Assembly (NCBI RefSeq): GCF_003020125.1
Contig: NZ_PYFW01000011.1
Span: 62,001-126,000 of the forward strand
Reading direction: 5' to 3'
Source: Bradyrhizobium sp. MOS003
GTDB lineage: Bacteria > Pseudomonadota > Alphaproteobacteria > Rhizobiales > Xanthobacteraceae
DNA length: 64,000 nt
Made by a program: the position numbers and the translations under genes. How positions within the stretch are numbered: the stretch's first letter is position 1; each line of letters begins with the position of its first letter. The notes under the pieces are model-generated. The model saw only the letters and a list, made by a program, of their open reading frames with translations, was not told where the DNA came from and searched no databases. Positions 34,911 to 43,782 of this stretch are shown one piece after another.

Positions 34911-36320
34911 ATGACGAAGCCGCTGCGCCTGGAGCTCGATCGGTCCGCGAAGACGCCACTTGCGGAGCAGATCCACCGAGGGATCAGGGCCGCCATCGAG
35001 AGCGGTGTGCTCGCCCCGGGCGCACGCCTGCCCTCGTGGCAGGATCTGGCGGCTCAGCTCGGCGTCGCGCGCGGCACCGTGCGCTCAGCCTATGAGAAGC
35101 TCTCATCCGACCAAATGATCGTCGCGGCCCGTGCGACCGGCACGCATGTCGCCGACTGGAAGTCCTTCCCAGTGCGGCCTGACAAGGCCCCCGCCCCCGG
35201 CTCGTTCATGGAGATGTACCAGGAGCTCACGGCTGGACCGGCGATCTTCCAGATGGGCGTGCCGTCGCAGGAGACGTTTCCTGCGAAGTTGCTGGCGCGA
35301 ATGCGGGTACGAGCGGTTCGCGCCGAAACGAGCGCACCCGCGATCTACCCGGATCCGCGCGGCGAGCTGGATTTGCGACGTGAGATCGCGGCCTACCTTG
35401 CGCTGGCCCGAGGAATAGAATGCGCGCCGTCCCAAATTATCGTCACCAGCGGTTTCACCGGCGGCCTCGGTCTCGCGCTCCGTGTCCTCTGCCTCGGGCC
35501 GAAGAAGAAAGTCTGGATGGAGGATCCCGGCTTCCCCTTCACCCGGCACGGTCTCGAACTCGCGGGATTATCCATCGTGCCGATCGCGGTCGATGCCGAC
35601 GGCATCGACGTCGATTTCGGCGTGAAACATGCACCCGACGCCGCGCTGGTTGTCGTGACGCCGGGGCAACAGGCGCCGCTCGGATCCACGCTCTCACTGG
35701 CACGCCGCTCACGACTGCTGGAATGGGCGACCCAAAACAAGGCATGGGTGATCGAGGATGATTATCTCAGCGAACTCCAGCTCAAGGGCCGCGCCACGCC
35801 GGCGCTCGCCTCGCTCGACCGCGCCGGCCGCGTCATCCACATCGGCTCCTTCAGCAAGACCATAAGCCCGGCCTTGCGGCTGGGCTTTGTCGTTGCACCG
35901 GCGGCTCTCGCATCGCGATTTGCAGAGACTGCGGCTTGCCTCGCGCCGGCGCCGGGGCCCGCGGTGCAGCTAGCTACGGCCGACTTCATGCGCGACGGCC
36001 ACTATCTGCGGCATCTGCGGCGCACGAAACGCGCCTACACCGCGCAAGGCGATGCGTTGCTGAAACAGCTCCGCACGCGCTCTGCGACGGTTGCGATTGC
36101 CGGTCTGGCCGCGGTGCTGCGATTGCCGGACGGAGCACCCGATCTCGCTATCGCCCGGGACGCAGCGTCGTTCGGACTGGCACCGACGCCGCTATCGCTT
36201 TGGTACGCTCGAATCGCCTCGGCGTGCCCAGGACTGTTGCTGGGCATCGCGACGTCTCCGCTCCAGAAGATCGAGGCGTCCTGCGACCGGCTCCTTCGGA
36301 TCATCGACCGTTTGACGTGA
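34911..36320 (+). CDS. MocR/PdxR-type transcriptional regulator
   Basis: 469-residue fusion of an N-terminal GntR winged helix (~res. 5-75: LAEQIHRGIRAAIESGVLAPGARLPSWQDLA, RGTVRSAYEKL) with a class I aminotransferase-like domain (~res. 100-460). The PLP-binding lysine motif HIGSFSKTISPALRLGF and the IEDDYLSEL segment are intact. Such regulators sense PLP or amino compounds. The start at 34911 is chosen by the family N-terminus. Divergent from AhpD-like and HD-domain genes, which are probable targets. Confidence 0.88.
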   Translation: MTKPLRLELDRSAKTPLAEQIHRGIRAAIESGVLAPGARLPSWQDLAAQLGVARGTVRSAYEKLSSDQMIVAARATGTHVADWKSFPVRPDKAPAPGSFMEMYQELTAGPAIFQMGVPSQETFPAKLLARMRVRAVRAETSAPAIYPDPRGELDLRREIAAYLALARGIECAPSQIIVTSGFTGGLGLALRVLCLGPKKKVWMEDPGFPFTRHGLELAGLSIVPIAVDADGIDVDFGVKHAPDAALVVVTPGQQAPLGSTLSLARRSRLLEWATQNKAWVIEDDYLSELQLKGRATPALASLDRAGRVIHIGSFSKTISPALRLGFVVAPAALASRFAETAACLAPAPGPAVQLATADFMRDGHYLRHLRRTKRAYTAQGDALLKQLRTRSATVAIAGLAAVLRLPDGAPDLAIARDAASFGLAPTPLSLWYARIASACPGLLLGIATSPLQKIEASCDRLLRIIDRLT

Positions 36321-36342
36321 TCCGTACCCGGGCTCGGCCGCC

Positions 36343-37092
36343 TCAACCGGCCAACGTCACGATCAAAGGCCCGCTGCGGGTGGCGATCACTGTGTGTTCG
36401 TACTGCACGGTCGGCGCCTCGGGGCTGCTGTAGAGCGTCCACGCATCATCGCCATTCTCCGCCCATTCGGCGCCCATGGAGAGGAACGGCTCGACGGTGA
36501 ATACCAGGCCATCGTTCATGATGCGGCGTTCGGAGCGGTCGGGCCAGGTTGCGATCTCCGTCGGCTCCTCATGGAGCGACAGGCCGACGCCGTGACTGGC
36601 AAGATTCCGGACCAGGCTGTAGCCCTTCCTTCGCGCAAAGGTCCCGATCGCCTGGCCGATCCCCGCAATCGGTTTGCCGGCACCAACCTGCTGCAGGCCG
36701 GTCCACATCGCCCGCCGGCCGTCCCGGCAAAGTCGTTCGATCGTGCGGCTTACGGGAGGAACGGCGAACGAGGCTCCGGTATCGGCAAAGAAACCGTTCT
36801 TCTCGGCTGACACGTCGATGTTCACGAGGTCGCCGCGCTCGATCCGCCGCTCGCCCGGGATGCCGTGAGCGATCTCCTCGTTCACGCTGATGCAGGTCGC
36901 CCCCGGAAAATCATAGGCTAGCTCCGGGGCCGAACGCGCGCCGGCGGCCTCCAACAGCTGTCGTCCGATCCGGTCGAGTTCGGAGGTGGTCATGCCCGGC
37001 TCGAGCGCCTTCCCCATGGCCTCCAGCGTGGCGGCTACGATGCGCCCGATCTCCTTCAGGCGCGTCAGGTCGTTGTCATCGGAGATTGTCAT
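36343..37092 (-). CDS. map: Methionine aminopeptidase, type I
   Basis: 249 residues from MTISDDNDLTRL (37092). The five metal ligands of the pita-bread fold are present: Asp in NIDVSAEKNGFFADT (two Asp), His in ASHGVGLSLHEEP, Glu in FTVEPFLSMG and Glu in YEHTVIAT. Removes the initiator Met from nascent proteins. It may be one of several Map paralogues in this genome, as it is not next to ribosomal genes. Convergent with the MocR gene. Confidence 0.9.
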   Translation of the reverse strand: MTISDDNDLTRLKEIGRIVAATLEAMGKALEPGMTTSELDRIGRQLLEAAGARSAPELAYDFPGATCISVNEEIAHGIPGERRIERGDLVNIDVSAEKNGFFADTGASFAVPPVSRTIERLCRDGRRAMWTGLQQVGAGKPIAGIGQAIGTFARRKGYSLVRNLASHGVGLSLHEEPTEIATWPDRSERRIMNDGLVFTVEPFLSMGAEWAENGDDAWTLYSSPEAPTVQYEHTVIATRSGPLIVTLAG

Positions 37093-37177
37093 GTCAGGGC
37101 TCTTGTGCGGGAGGCCCGGACATAGCGCCTGCGAGGTCGGCTTGCAAACCGGAGAGATCTCTTCGCCCGATCCGTCT

Positions 37178-40100
37178 TCAACCCTCGTCGAGCAGATTAC
37201 GAACCTTGGCGGCCAAGTCTTCGATCGCGAAGGGCTTTGACAGCAGGTGCTTGCCGGCATCGAGCATGCCGTTGTGAACGATTGCGTTGCGCGTGTAGCC
37301 GGTGGTGAACAGTACCTTCAGGGCCGGATATCGTTTCGACAGCTCGGCCGCAAGTTCAGCCCCGGTCATGTCCGGCATGACGACGTCGGTGAACAGCAGA
37401 TCCGGGACGAGACCGCTTTCGATCGTCCTGATCGCCTCCTTGGCGCTCGCCGCCTCGATGACCGTATAACCAAGCTCCCGCAGACTTTCAGACGAGATGC
37501 TGCGGACCCGCTCATCGTCCTCAACGACGAGGATGGTCTCGCCCTGAAGGCTCGCGCCAGGATGTGTCACTCCGTCCGATGGGGTCGAGACTTCCTCCTC
37601 TCCTGCGAAGCGCGGAAGATAGATCTTCACCGTCGTGCCAACATCAACCTCCGAGTAGACTTTGACGTGGCCGCCCGACTGCCGCACGAAGCCGTAGACC
37701 TGGCTGAGGCCGAGGCCGGTGCCCTTCCCCACGACCTTGGTCGTGAAGAATGGATCGAACACCTTTCCCAGCACGTCGGCTGGAATGCCGGTGCCGTTAT
37801 CTGTCACGGCAATGAGAACATATTGTCCGGGTGCCAGGGCGTAATCGCGGGCGTACTTTCGGTCGATCGAGGCGTTGCTGGTTTCGATCGTCAACCGCCC
37901 GCCTCTCGGCATGGCGTCGCGGGCGTTGACCGCAAGGTTGATCACCGTGCTTTCCAGCTGGGCCGGATCCGCCCTGACGCGCCAAAGGCCGGCACCTGCG
38001 ACGGTTTCAAGGCGGACCAGCTCGCCGAGCGACCGCTCGAGCAGTTCGCTCATCCCGCTGACCATCTTGTTGATATCGACGACCTCAGGCGCAAGAGGCT
38101 GCTGGCGCGAGAATGCGAGCAGCCTTTGCGTCAACGTGGCGGCACGATTGGCTCCGTCGATCGCCCCCTCGATGAAGCGGTCGATATTGGTCTCTCCTTT
38201 GCCGAGTCGTCGTTTGGCGAGATTCAGGCTGCCGAGGATGACGGCCAGCATATTGTTAAAGTCGTGGGCGATACCTCCGGTCAGCTGACCCACGGCCTCC
38301 ATCTTCTGGGATTGGCGCAATTGCTCTTCGGCCTTCATGCGCTCGGCAATCTCGTCGGCGACTCGCTGCTCCAGTTCGGCGTTGAGCGCCTCGAGCCGGC
38401 TCAAAAGCCGGGCGTTGTCGATAGCGGAGGCAGCGTGGCCGGCAATGCCGAGCAGAGCAGCTTCGTGCCCTGCATGGAATTTGCCCGTCTCGGCATGGCC
38501 GAAGAAGAGCCCGCCGAGGACCTCGCCCGTCCGCGACATGACGGGGACCGCGAGGTAGGATCGGACTGGAAGATGTCCCTCGGGCATGCCTTTACGCGGC
38601 GCGTTCTTGCCATAGCGTGGGTCCTGCAGGATGTCGTCGGACCTCATCACCCCCGCACCCGTGAACGTCGGCTCGAACACCTCGGTGTTGCGCGGCATGG
38701 GAAAACGCTCGAAGGCGGACCGCGGCGCTCCCGATAGCGCGTACAGCATGTAGCTGCCACCGTCCGGCGCCAGAATGTTGTAGAAGAACGCGCCGAACTG
38801 AGCGCCGGCCAACTCGACGCCGGCGTCCGTCACGATCTGCACGATTTTGCCGAGGTCGCGCTCGCGGGCGGCCGACGCTCCCGTATCATTCAGGATTCGA
38901 AGTTGGCGCTCGGTCTTCTTTTGCGCGGAGATATCCAGAACCGTTCCGATGAACCGGACCGCCTGTCTGTTGGAGAAGATGGCCTGCCCCGTCGCCGCAA
39001 TCCAGCGTTCGACACCATCCTCGATGCCGATGGTTCGAAATTCGATGTTGTAGCCCTTCGGGCAATCGGGCGTCAGGGCAGCCGATACCGCCTCGTGGGT
39101 TCGCTGCCTGTCGTCGGGATGGATACCCTTCAGGAACGCCCCGTCGTAGCTCACCTCGGCGTCCGGCGATAAACCAAACACCTCCTTGCAGCGGTTGTCC
39201 CATCGAAGAACGTCGTTCACGGGATCATAGTCCCAGATGCCTATCCCTGCTGCCCTGGTCGCAAGGCTCAGGCGTTCGGCAGCGTCTCGCGCCGCCTGCT
39301 CAGACCGAACACGTTCGATATGAGCCCACGATCTCTCGGTGACTTCCGAGAGCAACGCGAGTTCCCGTGGCGTCCACCGATGCGGGCCGCGATGATGAAC
39401 TGCCATCAGGGCCGTGAGCTGCCCTTCCTTGACCAAGGGGATGCACAACGTCGAGCCTATCCCGATGCTCTGGAAGGTAGCCGCTTCCTCCGCCGCGATC
39501 TCCTTCAGATTGTCGTTGATGACGAGAGGCCTGCCGGCGCCGAGTTCCCGCACCGCCTTCTCGCCGAAGTCGGCCAGGCTGTAGTGGCCAAGGATATGCA
39601 TCGCACCAGGAGCCGCCCAATCCCCGCGGATGGTGAATCCGTCCTGATCGGGATCCATGTCGGCATAGGCGCAGTTCGAGACGCCGAGATGCTCCCCGAC
39701 CATTCTCGTCGTCACCGCCATCACGCCGTCGGCATCGCGAGTCCTGGCCGTCTCCTTGTTGAGAGCGTCCAGGAAGAGCAGACGGATCTCGTTCTCCCGC
39801 ACCGCCGCCTCGGCACGACGACGTTCGACGGCGGTTCGCGTGCGCTCGGCGACATCGTGGATGAGTTCGAGCTCCTCCGGGCTCCATTCCCGCGGCGTTG
39901 CGTTGTTGAGGTACAGGAGCGCGACGACGCCATCGGGCTCGGAGATGGGCATGTTGACAAGAGCGCGAGCGGATATCGCTTCGAGCGCAGGGGCGCGATC
40001 GCCGACGCGCGGGTCTTTCTCCGCATCGGCACAGACGACGGTCTCGCCGCGCTTCAGATCCTCGATGTAGGTGCCATAGTCGCGGAAGTGCAGGACCCCT

Positions 40101-40327
40101 GCCAGGCTCAGAATGCCCGGCGCATTCCAGTCACGGACGATGGTGATGGTCTCGGCCGATGTGTCGACCGTGCCGTAGCCTGCACGGCTGACGTTTAAGC
40201 TGCGGCCGAGCAGCTCTGCCGCAGCGTAGGCGAGATCGTCAGGATCGGCGATTTCCCTGATATGGTCGCCAAGTGCAGCCAGAACGGCATTGCGATCGGA
40301 CGAGTTCTCCCCGGCCGTCGTTGTCAT
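37178..40327 (-). CDS. Hybrid sensor histidine kinase with three GAF domains and one PAS
   Basis: Cytosolic-looking 1049-residue kinase without membrane helices. Order: GAF (~15-165), GAF (~190-345), PAS/PAC (~350-475), GAF (~485-640), coiled coil, HisKA with the phospho-His in GGIAHDFNNMLAV (~690), HATPase_c (~790-905; N-box VNLAVNARDAMP, G1 DNGTGIPADV, G2 GKGTGLGLSQVYG), and a C-terminal receiver (~925-1045) with the phospho-Asp in LLFTDVVMPDMTG. GAF segments may bind bilin, heme or small ligands; none of the chromophore cysteines can be assigned by eye. No response regulator gene is adjacent, so the partner lies elsewhere. Confidence 0.88.
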   Translation of the reverse strand: MTTTAGENSSDRNAVLAALGDHIREIADPDDLAYAAAELLGRSLNVSRAGYGTVDTSAETITIVRDWNAPGILSLAGVLHFRDYGTYIEDLKRGETVVCADAEKDPRVGDRAPALEAISARALVNMPISEPDGVVALLYLNNATPREWSPEELELIHDVAERTRTAVERRRAEAAVRENEIRLLFLDALNKETARTRDADGVMAVTTRMVGEHLGVSNCAYADMDPDQDGFTIRGDWAAPGAMHILGHYSLADFGEKAVRELGAGRPLVINDNLKEIAAEEAATFQSIGIGSTLCIPLVKEGQLTALMAVHHRGPHRWTPRELALLSEVTERSWAHIERVRSEQAARDAAERLSLATRAAGIGIWDYDPVNDVLRWDNRCKEVFGLSPDAEVSYDGAFLKGIHPDDRQRTHEAVSAALTPDCPKGYNIEFRTIGIEDGVERWIAATGQAIFSNRQAVRFIGTVLDISAQKKTERQLRILNDTGASAARERDLGKIVQIVTDAGVELAGAQFGAFFYNILAPDGGSYMLYALSGAPRSAFERFPMPRNTEVFEPTFTGAGVMRSDDILQDPRYGKNAPRKGMPEGHLPVRSYLAVPVMSRTGEVLGGLFFGHAETGKFHAGHEAALLGIAGHAASAIDNARLLSRLEALNAELEQRVADEIAERMKAEEQLRQSQKMEAVGQLTGGIAHDFNNMLAVILGSLNLAKRRLGKGETNIDRFIEGAIDGANRAATLTQRLLAFSRQQPLAPEVVDINKMVSGMSELLERSLGELVRLETVAGAGLWRVRADPAQLESTVINLAVNARDAMPRGGRLTIETSNASIDRKYARDYALAPGQYVLIAVTDNGTGIPADVLGKVFDPFFTTKVVGKGTGLGLSQVYGFVRQSGGHVKVYSEVDVGTTVKIYLPRFAGEEEVSTPSDGVTHPGASLQGETILVVEDDERVRSISSESLRELGYTVIEAASAKEAIRTIESGLVPDLLFTDVVMPDMTGAELAAELSKRYPALKVLFTTGYTRNAIVHNGMLDAGKHLLSKPFAIEDLAAKVRNLLDEG

Positions 40328-40605
40328 CTGACTTCCCCCGACATTTCACTGCTTCACCGAACACACTTCAGAGCTTTCTTGCGGCATCCGATTCGAGCCG
40401 CCAGTGATCGCAAGCTGGCACCCGCGTCTGGTAACGCTATGATGCGATTAAGGTTCCGGCGCACGCGGCGCATCGCGGTTGCGCTCCAGCGACGGGCCTA
40501 ACCTGCTGTCGGCAAAAAGCGCGGACCGATGCGCCACCGCAAGTTGTGCGCGCGGAGGTGGTCGTGTAGCCTCGGCTCGATAGTTGCCGCCCGGTCTTTC
40601 GCTCG

Positions 40606-41874
40606 ATGCCCGTCCGAGTCCTGCTTCTCCTTTCCTGCCTGTTGAGTCCGGGTGCACTGCGTGCCGAAGGTACGCCGGCCGAGAAAACCGGATTTGCCCC
40701 CAGGCTGACGATCTATCTCGCCAAAGGCGCACCGGACGCGTGCGGGCCGGGTTGCGACCGCTGGATCGCGATCGAGGGCCAGATCGATCAGGACGCAGCG
40801 TCCCGCATTCGCGGCTTCCTCACCGGCGTCAAGGACCTGCAGCGCCCGATCTACCTGCATTCGCCCGGTGGAAACGTGGAGCAATCGTATGTGATCGCCC
40901 GGCTGCTGCGCAGCCGCAAGGCGATTGCGCGAGTCGGCCGGACGATCGTGAGGGCATGCGCCGGGGACACGCAGGTGGACGCCGCATGCCTGAAGATCAA
41001 GAACGGCAACGGTGAGGTCGAGGCCGAGCTCACCACCTATCATGCGATGTGCAATTCGGCCTGCGGCTACCTTTTTCTCGGAGCAACCTCTCGCGAGGTT
41101 GCGCCCGATGCGGCACTGGCGGTCCATAGTTCCAGGCTGATCCTCAAGTTTCGGGGCAATCCGCCTCCCGAGGTGGTTGCCGAAGCGCGGCGTCGCCGCT
41201 TCGCCGGCGCCGACCGCGATCGCGCCGCGTTCATTGCGGGGATGGGAATCAGCCGCGAGCTCGATGCGCTGATCCGCACCGTAAAATTCGAAAACCTGCA
41301 CGTGTTGACGCGGACCGAACTCTATCGGTTCGGCATAGACATGCGACCGCTGGCCGAGACGATGTGGCGGCTGGACAAGGGCACCCCGCCGTTCATCAGC
41401 AAGATCGCAGCGGTGAAGAAGGAGACCGACGCGTCGTTCCGGACCATGGAATGGCGCATGTACTGCGAGAACAAGAAGCGCGTGCCGCTGATGTTCGCGG
41501 GCGAGATCGACGAAACCACCGTCGGGAAGAGCACGGTCCTGATGACGGCGGCCGCCGATAGGACCAGGGAAGCCGGAGGGACTCCGGTGCGAGCCGGCAC
41601 CTACGAAATGTGGAGCGGTGCCGTCGATCCTGCCATGGTCACGACCATGCTGGCGTCTCGCACGCTGCAGGTCCGCGAAAGCAGGCTGATGCAGCACGGC
41701 AAGGCGGACACGGCCAGTTTCGAGCTCGACATGACCGGTCTCGTCTCAGTGTGGGCGCAACTCGCCGCATCGTGCCCGCCGGCAGCGGCCCCTGCGAAGA
41801 GCCCGTGGCCGGTGATCCCACCGCCGCGCGTCAAAGGTTTTTCGGCGACACCGGAATCACGAGTGTCGCCCTGA
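40606..41874 (+). CDS. Periplasmic ClpP/crotonase-fold protein
   Basis: 422 residues with a signal peptide (MPVRVLLLLSCLLSPGALRA). Residues ~30-210 resemble the ClpP-like periplasmic family (COG3904 type): IYLHSPGGNVEQSYVIARLLR matches the SPGG oxyanion strand and MCNSACGYLFLGATSREV carries a Ser in the nucleophile position, followed by VHSS near the expected His. Long Cys-containing insert (CAGDTQVDAACLK). The C-terminal half (~210-422) has no family I recognise. Could be a serine peptidase or a non-catalytic relative. Divergent from the hybrid kinase. Confidence 0.68.
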   Translation: MPVRVLLLLSCLLSPGALRAEGTPAEKTGFAPRLTIYLAKGAPDACGPGCDRWIAIEGQIDQDAASRIRGFLTGVKDLQRPIYLHSPGGNVEQSYVIARLLRSRKAIARVGRTIVRACAGDTQVDAACLKIKNGNGEVEAELTTYHAMCNSACGYLFLGATSREVAPDAALAVHSSRLILKFRGNPPPEVVAEARRRRFAGADRDRAAFIAGMGISRELDALIRTVKFENLHVLTRTELYRFGIDMRPLAETMWRLDKGTPPFISKIAAVKKETDASFRTMEWRMYCENKKRVPLMFAGEIDETTVGKSTVLMTAAADRTREAGGTPVRAGTYEMWSGAVDPAMVTTMLASRTLQVRESRLMQHGKADTASFELDMTGLVSVWAQLAASCPPAAAPAKSPWPVIPPPRVKGFSATPESRVSP

Positions 41875-41885
41875 GGCCTCGCGCC

Positions 41886-41903
41886 GGGACGCCGGGGCGT
41901 CCC
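41886..41903. terminator. Hairpin between convergent genes
   Basis: Perfect inverted repeat GGGACGCC-GG-GGCGTCCC between the ClpP-like gene (+) and the outer-membrane protein gene (-). Well placed as a shared terminator but without a T run on either side. Confidence 0.4.
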
Positions 41904-41921
41904 GCACGATCGCAACATCTC

Positions 41922-42731
41922 TTATCGGAATTGATGGCTCAGCCCGATGCGCGCAGTATTGAGACTGACGCGGCCGAACGCTGCATTGAACGACGAAGGC
42001 AAGGCGCCCGCGGTATCCCCCAGCACAGTCTCGGTTGTCGAGCCGCCAGCCAGGCTGACGTGAAGATATTCGGCCCTCAGCGTCCAGTCGCGCAGAACGG
42101 CATATTCCAGCCCCGCGCCGGCGGTCCAACCCGTGGCGACCTTGCTCGACGAGCCAGCGAAGCACGACGGATTTACACCAAAGCAATTGACATCATAGGC
42201 GCCGCCACCAAAAGCGAACGGCGTATTCGTGTCCCAGCTTCCCCTTTGGCCGACACGGCCATAGGCAAATCCCGCGGTGCCGTAGGCCAGGAGATTGCTC
42301 GTCGGCAGAAAGCCCAGCCGGGCCCTCACCGTTCCGAACCATTCGATCCCTTGCTGGACCGGGGCGTTGAAGGGAGCTGTGTAATAGGGGGCAAAGACCC
42401 CGCTGGTGGAGCCGGAACCGCTCACGCCGGATTCTTCAAAATCCGCCTCTACGCCGATGAGCCAGGCGCTGCCCAATTGATGATTGTAGCCAAGCTGCAC
42501 ACCGCCAAGGACGCCCGAAAGGTCAAACGAGGCCGCAGCCGGCTTGCCGCCTGCGAAGAAGAGATTGGAGGCCTGAGGATCGTTCGGCGCATAGCCGACG
42601 CCGTTGCTTGCCCAGCCTCCACCGATGTTTGCACCGATGTAGACGCCGGTCCAGTTGTGGGCAGGTGCCTCTCCCGCATAGGCTGGCGCCGCAGCAAGTG
42701 CGGCTGCGACGGCAACATATCTCATCAGCAT
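41922..42731 (-). CDS. Outer-membrane beta-barrel protein, Omp31-like
   Basis: 269 residues from M42731 (MLMRYVAVAAALAAAPAYAGE; ATG 42725 is equally good). Signal peptide followed by WTGVYIGANIGGGW, GYNHQLGSAWLIGVEADFEESG, VRARLGFLPTSNLLAYGTAGFAYG and a C-terminal strand ending IGLSHQFR: the alternating strand pattern and terminal aromatic-x-Arg ending of rhizobial Omp31-like barrels. A variable loop contains two Cys (NCFGVNPSCFAG), probably a surface disulfide. Convergent with the ClpP-like gene. Confidence 0.85.
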   Translation of the reverse strand: MLMRYVAVAAALAAAPAYAGEAPAHNWTGVYIGANIGGGWASNGVGYAPNDPQASNLFFAGGKPAAASFDLSGVLGGVQLGYNHQLGSAWLIGVEADFEESGVSGSGSTSGVFAPYYTAPFNAPVQQGIEWFGTVRARLGFLPTSNLLAYGTAGFAYGRVGQRGSWDTNTPFAFGGGAYDVNCFGVNPSCFAGSSSKVATGWTAGAGLEYAVLRDWTLRAEYLHVSLAGGSTTETVLGDTAGALPSSFNAAFGRVSLNTARIGLSHQFR

Positions 42732-42900
42732 CTTCCGACGTTCCCCCAAAGCCGCATGACGATCTGTCACGCGAATCCTGAGGTCATTGATGCGACGGTG
42801 GCGCCCGCGGCGTCTTGGACAAGGGCGACCAAAGCAGGACGATTGCGACCTGCGGAGGGTTGCCCTGCGTCAGCACGACGCTTCATGGGTAGGCTCCGTC

Positions 42901-43674
42901 CTACACCGGCGTGTAGATCACCAGCTTCAGCGCGGGATCGTCGTTGGCCTGAAAGCTGGTGTGCTCGAAATGCAGCACGCCCAGCGTTGGATGCGACATC
43001 GTCTTGAGGCCCGAAGACGTGCCGCGGACCTCGTGGGCTTCCCACCATTTGACGAATTCCGGGCTGCCCTGCCGCAGCCGCGTCAGCAATTCCGCAAAGG
43101 CCGGATCGCCGGCCCAGACGTCGTGCGTGGCGCGAAACATCGCGACCATTCGCTTGGCGACGTCCGCCCAGCCCGCTCCATAGGCCTTGCGCGTCTGCTT
43201 GTTGGTCATCATCAGCAGCATCGTGTTGCGATCCGCCTCCGGCAGGCGCCCGAACGCGAACACCTGCTCGGCGGCCGGGTTCCAGGCCAGCACGTCCCAG
43301 CGCCGCCCGGTGATATAGGCCGGATGCGGCAAGCTCTCGACCAGCCGCTGGATCGGCGGCGGCACGGTCTCGCGGGTGAAGACGCGCCTGTCACCGTCGC
43401 GCGCCAGCGCCTTCAGATGCGCGTGCTCGGTCTTGCTGAGGCGCAGCGCGCGGGCCAGCGCATCGACGGTGGTCACCGATGGGCTCACCGTGCGGCCCTG
43501 CTCGAGGCGGATGTACCAGTCGACGCCGATGCCGGCGAGCTGCGCGACCTCCTCGCGGCGCAGCCCCGCGGTGCGCCGGCGCCCGCCGATCGGAAGGCCG
43601 ACGGCCTTCGGCGACAACTTTTCGCGGCGGGACCTCAGGAAGTCGCCGAATTCGACGCGGCGTGGATCGGCCAT
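42901..43674 (-). CDS. XRE-family regulator with MmyB-like ligand domain
   Basis: 257 residues: N-terminal helix-turn-helix (~res. 8-85; GLRREEVAQLAGIGVDWYIRLEQGR), then the MmyB-like PAS-related domain (~res. 105-255; PAYITGRRWDVLAWNPAAEQVF, FEHTSFQAND) that binds a small lipid-like ligand in relatives. It is divergent from an MDR dehydrogenase, 108 bases apart, and such regulators usually control the adjacent oxidoreductase gene. Confidence 0.9.
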   Translation of the reverse strand: MADPRRVEFGDFLRSRREKLSPKAVGLPIGGRRRTAGLRREEVAQLAGIGVDWYIRLEQGRTVSPSVTTVDALARALRLSKTEHAHLKALARDGDRRVFTRETVPPPIQRLVESLPHPAYITGRRWDVLAWNPAAEQVFAFGRLPEADRNTMLLMMTNKQTRKAYGAGWADVAKRMVAMFRATHDVWAGDPAFAELLTRLRQGSPEFVKWWEAHEVRGTSSGLKTMSHPTLGVLHFEHTSFQANDDPALKLVIYTPV

Positions 43675-43703
43675 GATGTCGCTCGCGGATGGAGGGCCCC
43701 AAG

Positions 43704-43723
43704 AATACTAGGATAATACCAGG
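43704..43723. promoter_or_regulatory. Direct-repeat operator candidate for the XRE regulator
   Basis: AATACTAGG (43704-43712) and AATACCAGG (43715-43723) repeat with an 11-base period, one helical turn, midway between the divergent XRE and MDR starts. This suggests two regulator protomers bound on the same DNA face, repressing both promoters. Confidence 0.55.
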
Positions 43724-43782
43724 CCTTCCTCGCCTCTCCAAGGCGGCGCATATGGGCATCACCCGATCTTGAGGTGACCATC

